In this document: positions 8,353 through 16,986 of the stretch, piece after piece
Numbering within the stretch: the stretch's first letter is position 1
How the letters are laid out: every line of letters starts with the position of its first letter
Assembly: GCA_032718475.1 (NCBI GenBank)
Contig: JAUCBJ010003802.1
Location: 1-20,228 of the forward strand
Length of the DNA stretch: 20,228 nucleotides
From: Nemertoderma westbladi
Lineage: Eukaryota; Xenacoelomorpha; Nemertodermatida; Nemertodermatidae
Reading direction: 5' to 3'
The notes under the pieces: generated by a model
What the model was told of the DNA's origin: nothing
The model's input: the letters and a program-made list of their open reading frames with translations, nothing else
The model's database searches: none
Program-made: the position numbers and the translations under genes

Positions 8353-8950
8353 TCAAAGGATAGCGAGATGCAGTACTTGTTTTAGGGCATAGTAAAACTT
8401 AGCCTGAGATTTACTATTGAGATGGATCCCATCTCTCTGTAATACAGTTGTGGTATCTTCGGGTTCGACTAAACCCTTTACTGCCAGACTAGAACCGTAA
8501 TTGGTTTCATTCAGCCAAGAACGCATTTCTTTGTTTACGGCCAAATGATCGGCAGAATATAAAGTGGAGGTTCGGCATCTTATACGAGGAAATAGTTTAA
8601 CCCAGAGGATTTTGGAACTAGTGGCATTATGAAAGTTAAATATTTCTGTTTTTAGCGCATTTGTAACATGAGTAACAGAATTGGAACATAAATCGTTCCC
8701 CCCCCCCCCAGAGATACTATTGTGAGGCAAGGCTGCTTGCCAGGTTGTGCAAAACTAGAAATTAGTTCGGGAAATTCTTTTACAGTTGGTATATATTGTC
8801 GTGCTGGAGGATGGTACACGATGCGGCCGGAATTATGAAGACCTAAATCGTCGATATAGGTACCCTGTTCCTTGTTATAATGGAATTTAGCGTTATCGTT
8901 ATTTAATCGAAATATTCTGGACGATGATGAAAATGTGTAACTTGTTCGTT
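8353..8950 (-). pseudogene. SGNH/GDSL hydrolase-like domain, frameshifted, retrocopy-like
   Basis: Minus-strand sequence from about 8950 reads as an SGNH-fold esterase-like domain: DDLGLHNSGRIVYH, VKEFPELISSF, then CLTIVSLGG-NDL (block III, GxND) and, in the last block, VLQRDGIHLNSKSQ followed by KFYYALKQVL (block V, DGIHL with the catalytic Asp and His). The frame changes exactly at a run of 12 G (8698-8709), where one reading gives the upstream block and another gives GGNDLCSNS onward. Block I (GDSxxR) was not found, so the N-terminus is missing. Such domains occur in host genes and in some retrotransposons (Ngaro-type elements, CR1 ORF1). The poly(A) after the stop favours a retrocopy. Inactive as it stands unless the G-run is an assembly slip. 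Confidence 0.6.
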
Positions 8951-9233
8951 TCGTTGATTATTATATTATATTAAAATATTGATTGCATATAATTATAAAA
9001 GTAACAAAATATATTTCAATGGCTAAGGGCCAACATTGTCAATAATCCTAAAACAGTAATACTACTATATGATATAACTCTGTAAATACCTATAAAATTG
9101 AGATGTGATTGTATGATAATATAATAATAGGCCTACAACAGTACCGGTACCAACATACGTAATGCAGTAACACATAGTGTACGGTAAATAAACTATATAA
9201 AGCACAACCTACATGTATGCAATATTGTATGAC
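8951..9233. other. Intergenic, AT-rich
   Basis: No coding signal. It contains a TAGGCCTAC motif at 9128-9136 and GGTACCGGTACC-like short palindromic sequence nearby. It separates the SGNH-like retrocopy from the 3' end of the Penelope-like element. Confidence 0.5.
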
Positions 9234-9234
9234 T

Positions 9235-9254
9235 CCCCCCCCCCCCTCCCCCCC
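9235..9254 (-). repeat. C12-T-C7 tract (G-rich on minus strand)
   Basis: Twelve C, one T, seven C on the plus strand, followed by a GGCCCGCCC stretch. On the minus strand this is a G-tract able to form a quadruplex, placed about 20 bases after the Penelope-like ORF stop and its AATAAA. Confidence 0.9.
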
Positions 9255-9273
9255 GGCCCGCCCATGTTTATTT

Positions 9274-10912
9274 CTATATTTTTTTAATTTTGTTTAGGAA
9301 TCCTCCGCCTTCAAGTACCGCTACGCTTAAATGGTCAACCTCTACTGATAGCCTTTTATTGATTGCCCGTGGGCCTAGTGATTTAATGTATAAACTTTCC
9401 AAAATCAGCCTACCGTATAAGTCCGTGACCCTACCTATAACTGACGCCCAATCCCATGCTGGTATGTGTCCTGTTTCTATGTGGTGCGCTGACAGTTCAG
9501 AGGCTTTAGGCCTACGGTGCCGTATGTCACTCTCGTGCTGCTCGAGGCGGATGTCCAGACTGTACTTGGTCTGGCCAATGTATGTGTCTCCACAACAGCA
9601 CGGTATCTGATATACGACATTTCTAGGGGGGCATCTGGGTTTATGTCCCCGTAGCAAGTAGGACCTAAGTTTCCTTCCTGTTACTGTATATGTCCCAATG
9701 TCGTATTTTGTACAAAGGCGTTCTAATGGTTCTGTCAACCCTTTAATGTATGGTAGTCCTATATTTATGTCAGAGCGTGGTCGCTTGGTGGTTATCTCCT
9801 CCCTGGGTCTAGATTTATCAAATATTTTATTGACCTTACGTTGCGAATTATAAATGATACGTGTGGGGTACCCATTGGATTTTAGAGTTTCTGCTAATTC
9901 CGATTGTGTGCGCCCCCTAGCTTCTAGGTTGGAACATAGTCTGTTAGTTCTATAAAATAATCCACTGCATACGCTGCTTTTTATCTTAGGGTGATGATTA
10001 GAATTAAAATTTAAATAACGGTTGGAATGTGTAGGTTTATGATACACTGTGGTAGATAATGCACCATTATTTAATGTCACTAAGGTATCCAAAAAAGGTA
10101 ATTGCCCGTTATGATTTTGCTTATCGACAGTAAATTGAACATCACAATGGAGGCTATTGATATTAGATAGTAAGATATCTATTTGATTAATATTGACAAT
10201 GCACCAAGTGTCGTCGACATACCTAAACCAAGTTTCAGGCAAAAAACCCAATGTGCGGGCTCTGTCTTCTAAGCTAAACATAAATAGACAACACAATATG
10301 GGGGAAATGGGGTTTCCCATTGGCAGCCCCTTGACTTGTTCATAAATGCAATCGCCGTAAGAAAAGGCACTCTGTTCTAGAACCATATGTAACAAAATAC
10401 GAAAAGTATCTACTGAGATACCTGTACGTTCCGTAAAGTCGGAATCATTTAGTACAATATCTACTGCACATTTTTCGGCTTCCCCTTTGGGAATGTTACC
10501 GAACATATTGATAACATCGAATGAAACCTGTATTGTGTCATCTCCTGGATTAATGGATTCTAATTTGTCTACAAAGTCAACCGAGTTCTTAATAAATGAT
10601 TCACCATGACTAGCGTAAAATGCTAATATATTGGCAACATATCGTGCAGTCTCACCATTAGGGGCATTAACATATGAAACTATGTTTTGCAATGGGGTTC
10701 CCTCCTTGTGTACCTTTGGATTCCCATAGGTGTAAGGTAACGAGGAGTAGTGGGCGCCCAGTTGCGTACGTAATTTATGTTTAATGCTTCCTGAGTCAAC
10801 TAACGATTTCAAAGTTGCATTAACACGTCTCTCGTATTTACCTACGGGGTTGCTAGGTAACTTACAAAATTGCGATTCGTCACCTAAAATATTTTCAGTA
10901 ACCGCTCCACGT
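9274..10912 (-). CDS. Penelope-like element: reverse transcriptase with GIY-YIG nuclease, 5'-truncated
   Basis: Penelope-like elements copy RNA into DNA at a site nicked by their own GIY-YIG nuclease. The frame is open from about 10912 to a TAG at 9274; the residue-1 'start' at 10812 is a TTG, and family sequence (QFCKLPSNPVGKYERRVNAT) continues upstream, so the true start is missing. Numbering from 10812: motif A SFDVINMFGNIP (Asp 99), motif B GLPMGNPISP (162-171), catalytic FRYVDD (Asp 200-201), LPFLDTLV (238-245), then a linker and the nuclease NVVYQIPC (398-405), TYIGQT (410-415), Arg 422 and catalytic Glu 472 in LILESLY. No stop or frameshift interrupts these. A poly(A) signal AATAAA follows the stop by one base. 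A full element would have about 200 more N-terminal residues. It is probably a recent copy, immobile because of the truncation. Confidence 0.9.
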
Positions 10913-11482
10913 TGGGTACTGGCACTCCAGCCAGAATAACCAAAAAGCGATCCACTCTAAGAAGTACCAGTACTGGTAATCCTGTGACCAGTAGCGCAAG
11001 TGCAATATCACAAGTGCAATTATTCCCTAGAAGTTCACCCATAATACCTGTAGTTAAGATCCAGACACCTAAACGAAATAAACGTATACTGGTAGCCAAT
11101 AAAGCTAAAGATAATGCAAATTGTCTGCAGCCTATACAAAAACGAGACCGTGGCTGGAAAATATTGACAGTGCCTGTAACAGAAGTAGGAAGTATAGAAT
11201 CTTCAGCTAACGACCATTCTAATACAGCATCCACTCGACGTAAGAATGTTGGCCAGAAAGAAAAGCATCACCGTGGCCAATTGTCTTGGGATGATCTGAG
11301 TAAAAACCCCATTACATCAAGAGCACTATCGCAGTTCATTTCGAAATTTAAAGATAGTGAAAGAAAGCGAATCAGTCGTTTTGGTGCCTGAACTGGGAAG
11401 AAAGCAGGGGTTATTGCAATGTTCAATTTTTCGGGTAACATTGAAATCATTAATAGTGGGAATAGTGGATTTGAGGAACTAA
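10912..11482 (+). pseudogene. Basic, Ser/Thr/Lys-rich ORF, N-terminal part of a broken PHD-type gene
   Basis: Starting at the edge of the Penelope-like element, a 159-codon frame runs to a TGA (11389-11391) and, after it, the same frame stays open to 11508 (GVIAMFNFSGNIEIINSGN, FEELIAAIQKHG). The first part is low complexity (STLRSTSTGNPVTSSASA, KRNKRILVANKAK), followed by SWDDLSKNPITSRALSQFIS. No ATG begins it (the nominal start is TTG), so the 5' end is probably lost to the neighbouring insertion. By position it belongs with the PHD-like frame that follows. The pairing of a basic linker with a C-terminal PHD recalls the tails of pogo/Tigger-type transposases, but no DDE domain is visible. 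Confidence 0.4.
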
Positions 11483-11872
11483 TTGCAGCCATTCAGAAGC
11501 ATGGTTAAGTGGGGTGAATTTTGTGAAAATGAGTTAGTAAACACAGCGTCGGAAGTGCCAGGACCATCTAAAGTGCATAAAACAGTCGCCACTGAAACAA
11601 TTTTATCCCCTGCTATAACAAAGGCAAAGGCAAGGAAAGGCAAAATCAGAAGCCTCACCTCTGCAAATCGTTGTATGGTGTGCAAGCGGTACTACCAGTC
11701 ACCAGAGGATAAAAGGTTCGATTCCTTTTGGATAAAGTGTGAGAAATGTAATTCTTGGTTTCATGGAAAATGTACTGGATTTTACAAACTGAAACAAAGC
11801 GAAGCTAATGACATGAATTTCCTATGCCGTAATCATATAGAAGGTCTTCCAAAGAAAAAGCTTCGAAAATAA
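11483..11872 (+). pseudogene. PHD-finger-like C-terminal frame
   Basis: A 129-codon frame with a zinc-binding signature near its end: Cys64-x2-Cys67, Cys86-x2-Cys89, His94-x2-Cys97, Cys115-x2-His118, i.e. a C4HC3 PHD-type spacing with His in place of the last Cys. It includes the typical WIKCEKCNSWFHGKC core. The protein ends in a basic tail (LPKKKLRK). PHD fingers usually bind histone H3 tails; they also occur at the C-termini of some transposases. The first codon is TTG, and the homologous upstream frame overlaps it, so a frameshift joins the two parts. A second, damaged copy of this finger follows at 12007. Confidence 0.6.
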
Positions 11873-12001
11873 AGAATTCATGGTTTAACTATATTTTATT
11901 GAGAAATATAACAAAAACATTTGTTGAAATCGTTTATACTCAACCGTTATTGTAAAGTTGAATTTGGTTTATCTATAATAATATAAGTATAAACTTTATA
12001 T
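11663..12001 (+). repeat. PHD + 3' tail repeat, copy 1
   Basis: First copy of a segment comprising the PHD finger (11663-11843) and an AT-rich 3' tail (11844-12001). The tail is cut short relative to copy 2 just after AAACTTTATATA, where copy 2's finger begins. The offset to copy 2 is 344 bases at the finger and 342 at the tail. Confidence 0.85.
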
Positions 12002-12006
12002 ACTCG

Positions 12007-12467
12007 GCAAATCATTGTATGGTGTGCAAGCGGTACTACCAGTCACCAGAGGATAAAAGGTTTGATTCCTTTTGGATAAAGTGTAAGAAATGTAATTCTT
12101 GGTTTCATGGAAAATGTAGGGCCTGCTGGATTTCGTAAACTAAACAAAGCGAAACAATGAATTTCCTATGCTGTAAATCATATAGGTCTTCCAATGAAAA
12201 AGCATACGAATTTATGTTTTAACTATATTTTATTGAGAAAACAAAAACATTTGTTGAAACAGTTTAGACTATAACCGTTATTGTAAAGTTGAAGTTGTGT
12301 TATCTATAATTTAGGTATAAACTTTATATAGTAGATTTTGAATTATTGTTAATTTTTTTTTATTATTGTCAAACATTACAAATTTGACATTCCTTATATA
12401 ATTTCCTTCGCCATAAAAAGAACATTAACTGAGTTTCCAGAACCATCTGGTATTGTCACGGGGCGAC
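12007..12467 (+). repeat. PHD + 3' tail repeat, copy 2 (damaged finger)
   Basis: Starts with GCAAATC as copy 1 does and preserves the first zinc knuckles almost exactly (CMVCKRYYQSPEDKRF), but small indels after the FHGKC core (GGGCCTG inserted, bases lost downstream) destroy the last metal ligands. Its tail (12186-12467) is the full-length version of 282 bases. Confidence 0.85.
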
Positions 12468-12750
12468 GTCTTCCAATGAAAAAGCTTACGAATTCATGTT
12501 TTAACTATAATTTATGGAGAAAACAAAAACATTTGTTGAAACAGTTTAGACTATAACCGTTGTTGTAAAGTTGAAGTTGTGTTATCTATAATTTAGGTAT
12601 AAACTTTATATATAGTAGATTTTGAATTATTGTTAATTTTTTTTTATTATTGTCAAACATTACAAATTTGACATTCCTTATATAATTTCCTTCGCCATGA
12701 AAAGAACATTAACTGAGTTTCCTGAACCATCTGGTATTGTCATGGGGCGA
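12468..12750 (+). repeat. 3' tail repeat, copy 3 (no finger)
   Basis: A near-identical repeat of the 282-base tail of copy 2, starting at the same GTCTTCCAATGAAAAAGC. Differences are a few substitutions and a 2-base TA expansion. An inverted pair TGTCAAA/TTTGACA lies inside each tail. After about 12750 the sequence diverges into unrelated AT-rich DNA up to 12934. Confidence 0.9.
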
Positions 12751-12934
12751 GCCATGAAGTAAGGTGATCCTTAGCATAGAGGTACCATTAAAGAATCAGC
12801 CAACTGGTTTTTTGCATTTAAGACGATATGTTATTATTTGCAAACTGTAACAAATTTTAATTGCATTAATTATAAATAGGTCTTCTACCATATAAGAAGT
12901 GTACTTTTACTGCAATTAAACTTATTGTTAACCT

Positions 12935-15435
12935 TCAAAGTAAACTATGCACAATTTCCAACAGATCATCCTTTGTTTTAGCTTTATTACGTTTTTCTAT
13001 ATACAAACGTTTTTCAGAAAGTGGTAGCTTATCAATTTCTACTTTGGCTGTCTTCTCTAATTCGACTTTAGTCAAACTATCAACATGCGACATGTATATC
13101 TCCTCAGTTTGCGTAACTGGTACAACTGGAAGCTTATCGACCTGAGTAAAACGTGGTCCATTGTGTAATATTTTCATTACAGCTTTTTTAATTCTTGTTT
13201 TTCCGACATCATAAAAGGTGAGATGTTCATCAGCCAAAGTTTCAGAAAGCCCTATAACCTCATCCGAAGAGACTCCTGGGTGAATTAAATCTGAATTCCG
13301 GACCTCTTCTTGCCATTCCTGTAGTGCACATTTCATTTTAGTGATGTATGACTTTGTGTACTTTTCGAAAGCATCTTTAAAGTCTGGTCTATCCAAAGTA
13401 GCAAATAAATTCTGTCTTAGATCGATAATTGACCCAAGGCTACCATATAATTGAGTCCATTTCTGCATATCGCGGGGCATTCCATATTGTTCAATACTTT
13501 TTAGCAGGCTATGTAGTTCTTCTAAAATGTAATCTAGACCCTGTCCTTTATCTTTTGAGTATGTTTGAGTGTACGTTTCAGAAGAAAACTGTTTAATATC
13601 TGGTGGTAGATGTAGCTGCTGAGCAAATGTAAACGCTGTTATTCACTGGTATATATAATTCTGACGAGTAAAAATCACAGGTGAAAATGTTGCCAAGCCA
13701 GCCAGTGCTGTAGTTAAATCACAATGACGAATTCCAATTCGAAATATTTTTATACTGAGGCAAATATTAAAGGTAAATTTGTAGAGTGCTTTATATGTTT
13801 CATTTTGCACTTGACTTAGATAAGTTCCAAAATTGTTAACACTAAAATCAAAACGTTTTATTTCTATCTCATATCTAATAAATGGACGTAATAATTCGTG
13901 TGCTAGACCATGTAGTACGATATCTAGTGATTCCCACGCTATGTGATGGTCTGATGCATTTTTATAAAATTGCAATGCTCGATCTGTACAATAACTATTT
14001 GTTAATGCAAATCTGTGAAAACAAAGTTCCCATCCAAACTTTATTGCCATAATGAGCATGTTGTGTTCAACATGTCCCCAACCTGGTAAGATTGTTTTAC
14101 ACCAATCCAATTGTTCCTCATTCTGTGCCAACTCCAAATAATATGAAAACGGCAAACCATCAAGCACCAATGCAATCCATTTTCTATCTGGGTTCTGTTC
14201 AAATGCTTTCTGCAGCATTGAATTAACAGCTGTCTTAACGTTTGCATGACTTCCAGGATCATTAGGAAGAGGCTCATGCAGTTCAACATTGACTTGGATT
14301 GGTAGTTTGATCACTGGACCAACATCAACTGCTTTGTAGATTATATTATATGTTCCATCACAAAACGATGAACTATGTTTGAATTGTTTGTCAGGGTAAT
14401 AATCATGCAAAACTTCAGATATTTCTTGAGAAATGAAAGCATTCCTAAACTTGTTGTGTGTATTAGCAAACTCTTGAAAATAGTCGGAAACCAAGTCATC
14501 GAGCATTGTATTACTCAGATCAATGTATGTCAGTTGATTAGTTTGTATATGTAGTTGTGGGGAATGTAGATGACTCATGACAGAGCACACTTTTGCTAAA
14601 GGTTGCTTATTTGTGTATATATGATATGTTTTACCAAGAAACTGAAAGTTATCTAAGGCTATTGTAATGTCACCCTTAGGTAACTTCTTAAGAGATGATG
14701 AGTTTTCCAAAATGTTAAGTATTTTTGTATAGCTGGCTGCTGATGATGTGTATGATCTTAATATTGCACCAAATTTGGAACTATCGACAGAATAGCAGAC
14801 TACACTTTCCTGTGTGTCAATTTTTCCCACATATCGGTTATCATGACAAGAAAATAGAAGGTCAACAATTTTATTAATTCTATACAAGTTGCGGTTATAT
14901 TTCTTATGATCACCAGTAATATTACATAGTCGTGATAATAACATTCTCAATTTTCCATTAGGGCAGTATAAATCGGATGAGTAAATTAGGTTGTCAGTTG
15001 TTTTTATTGGGAGAGATTCATTAAGTGCATCTTTGATTTCATTTATAATTTGGTTAACTAGTGTTGATAAAAAATCAGATTCGTTTGATGCAGTTTCATC
15101 TGCAGTTTCAACTACCACTTGTTCTGTAGCTATAATGCTTTCCATCTCAACAATATTTTCTGTTGATGTTGATGTTGATATTATTTCTTGGTCTTGTGAG
15201 CCACTCCCAGTTTGTTGGTTCAATTTTTCTTCATAATATCCATGACAGACATTGCAAATATACGTGAAACAACATTTAATGATGACATATACTCGATTAC
15301 TCGCCGTTTTCCATGTTGATGTTTAACGTTCATTACTTTAAAATCTTCATGAAATTGAAATTCATTATTAGCAACCCGTTGTTGAATGTAACCATGATTT
15401 AGTACAGTGCACTCAAAAGTTATTTTAGGAGACAT
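12935..15435 (-). pseudogene. Large transposase-like protein (DUF6589-type resemblance), one TGA and one frame change
   Basis: Read from 15435: a 71-codon ATG-started frame, a frame change near 15300, then 526 codons to a TGA at 13643-13645, after which the same frame continues open for about 236 codons to 12935. The main frame opens with a Cys pair (YICNVCHGYYEEK, near 15250), a possible zinc knuckle, and the ATG-less 'start' at 15223 is only a TTG. Landmarks: DITIALDNFQFLGKTYHIY, KWIALVLDGLPFSYYLEL, GWGHVEHNMLIMAIKFGWEL, LAHELLRPFIRYEIEIKRF, and in the last part QGLDYILEELHSLLKSIEQY. The LDNxQ...GKTYH and LDGLPF/GHVEHNM blocks resemble KDZ/DUF6589-type transposase-like proteins of invertebrates; this is from memory and moderate. 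One nonsense and one frame change could be decay, or the second a missed intron. Confidence 0.55.
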
Positions 15436-16187
15436 AATGAATAATCATATCACTATTGAATTTAACAGTTTAATACCAGTATATTATATTAAGAATCATT
15501 GGCCTACCACAATAAACATAAGAAATACCCAATTGTAAAGTAAACAGCCTAACATTAATCTGGAAATGGTAAATTATAGTTGCTTTGATATAAATTCATT
15601 ATTTCCCAATCGGGCAATTGCAATTTTCCCGATCGGGAACAAAAATTGTTTCCCGATTGGGCTAGTGGACCAGACTGCTGATGGTTGTTGTACAAAATAC
15701 CCTATATTTCGGGCACAAAACTTACAGTGTAGTGAAATGCATTAACTAACATAACATAATAAGGTACATTATAGGTATCTGTACGCACTGATATGGGATT
15801 TGTGTCCAGTTTCTCCCCCTCTCCATATCTCGACGAGATACTAAAATATATGCCCGAGACCAATCGGATTGTGTGTATATTTACTTTGGAGTTAATGTTA
15901 ATCTTTATTTGATATATATACCAAATCTGTTACTTGAAGTACATCTTTAGGGAAGAATAACATCGGAAATTCAGTGTTCGAAAACATGTGTGGTATAATA
16001 ATGTTATCCTCCTTATCGATTATCATCTTGTCCTATTTAGGTCGAAACGAGACTACCCACTCCTTGTGAACTGTGCGAAAGCATGGGCATGGTTGAACTC
16101 TAACCAGCCCCTTGCCCGCTTGCTGGCGCAAACATAATCCATAGAAATCTGTATCAAAAATATATTTCTATTATATAATAAAATTTA
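15436..16187. other. Intergenic, AT-rich, with palindromes
   Basis: No coding signal. It holds the nested palindrome at 15605-15661, a perfect 15-base palindrome TATCTCGACGAGATA (15826-15840), and an AT-rich imperfect one around 15907-15926. Confidence 0.5.
15605..15661. repeat. Nested palindrome built on CCCRATYGGG
   Basis: CCCAATCGGG (15605-15614) and CCCGATTGGG (15652-15661) are exact inverted repeats, and midway lies TTCCCGATCGGGAA (15626-15639), itself a perfect 14-base palindrome. The interior AATTG/CAATT segments also pair partly. Three related boxes spaced about 23 and 24 bases apart on centre suggest either a foldback end or an array of binding sites for a dimeric protein. Confidence 0.75.
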
Positions 16188-16509
16188 GGTTCCACCTTGG
16201 TGTAGTGGTTGCATTGAATTCACATCTCCCGTAGGTCGTGGGTTCGATCCTCACATGGGCCACCAGGGCAGTTTTCATTTCAGCACAAATGCGTTAAAGG
16301 GACCAGGTAGGGCGCATCTTTGCCTTGCATCCTTATGTCGTAGCTAAATGAGTTATGGAGTTTCCTCTGGGGAGTAAAGTTCTGGGAGGACCACACTGGA
16401 AATAAGTCGTCAGACTTTGTTGTAATCCCTGGCCTAGCAGCCGAAGAAAATTTACTTTACTTTTAATTACTTTACTTTTAATTTAAAATTACTTTACTTT
16501 TACTTTTTT
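16188..16509 (+). mobile_element. tRNA-derived SINE
   Basis: A SINE is a short element transcribed by RNA polymerase III and copied by LINE proteins. The head has a polymerase III A box (TGGTGTAGTGG, 16198-16208) and B box (GGTTCGATCC, 16241-16250) with a pairing T-arm (GTGGG/CTCAC). The acceptor stem mispairs at its inner end and the sequence runs on without a terminator, so this is not a functional tRNA gene. A unique body follows (16265-16445), then a tail of ACTTTACTTTTA repeats. AAATTTA occurs at 16181-16187 and again at 16510-16516, a plausible short target-site duplication. The SINE family is not identified. Confidence 0.7.
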
Positions 16510-16700
16510 AAATTTACTAGTATCATTAGCTATGCATTATACTAAGCCAGCAAAGTTTATATCCAAACCCAGAAAGTAATTAAAATTATTGATCAATATG
16601 GACTATTAAAATCTTCAAAAGTTATTCACGAATTAATTTTTCACAGATGATTAACAGGGGTATAATACTTAATATCAAACAGTATACTATCAAGTCAACA
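16510..16700. other. Intergenic, AT-rich
   Basis: Short AT-rich spacer between the SINE tail and the minus-strand transposon-gene fragment; nothing else seen. Confidence 0.5.
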
Positions 16701-16985
16701 TCACAGATTATTAAAGTCACAGCTAAATAATGAGTTCTTTTTCATGTTTTCTAGCTTAGCCCTGGCATATGGAATGCTCAGGAATAGTCGCTTACATTGA
16801 GCTTCCTTACGGCTTAGCTTATTCTGCATTGTCTTTTCTAAGAGAATTGCCCTTTCAGCTGCATCATTCACAACTTTAATGTTGTCTACAACATTTCTCA
16901 CCTTTCTGTAGTCTACATCACTCTCCCATTCAACCACTGGTTTCATCACAAAAGACTTTCCCTCTATGCCCAATAGTTTGAACAA
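16701..16985 (-). pseudogene. C-terminal fragment of a transposon-like protein (VVNDAAER motif)
   Basis: A 94-codon frame ending in a normal stop. It contains FKLLGIEG near its start, VVEWESDVDYRKVRNVV, and the block IKVVNDAAERAILLEK, followed by SRKEAQCKRLFLS. From memory, the LFxxLGI...VVNDxAER...E.Q pattern is the C-terminus of a family of uncharacterised, repetitive, transposon-encoded proteins common in invertebrates and fish. Everything upstream of the LLGI block is absent because unrelated plus-strand coding sequence starts at about 16987. The function of the family is not known to me. Confidence 0.5.
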
Positions 16986-16986
16986 T

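Noticed and set aside
10884-11234. 116-codon minus-strand hydrophobic ORF beside the Penelope-like element
   Set aside because: It is antisense to the basic Ser/Lys-rich plus-strand frame; its hydrophobicity is the expected complement of those codons.
13643-13645. Selenocysteine or programmed readthrough at TGA
   Set aside because: No catalytic context or downstream structure supports it, and TGA from CGA decay explains the same pattern in several neighbouring dead genes.
13664-13690. Hammerhead ribozyme (CTGACGA followed by GAAA)
   Set aside because: No stem II can form between the two core parts and the site lies inside a coding frame; other CTGATGA occurrences in the window lack a suitable GAAA.
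16189-16262. Functional tRNA gene
   Set aside because: The acceptor stem mispairs and the sequence continues into a SINE body and repeat tail without a polymerase III terminator directly after.
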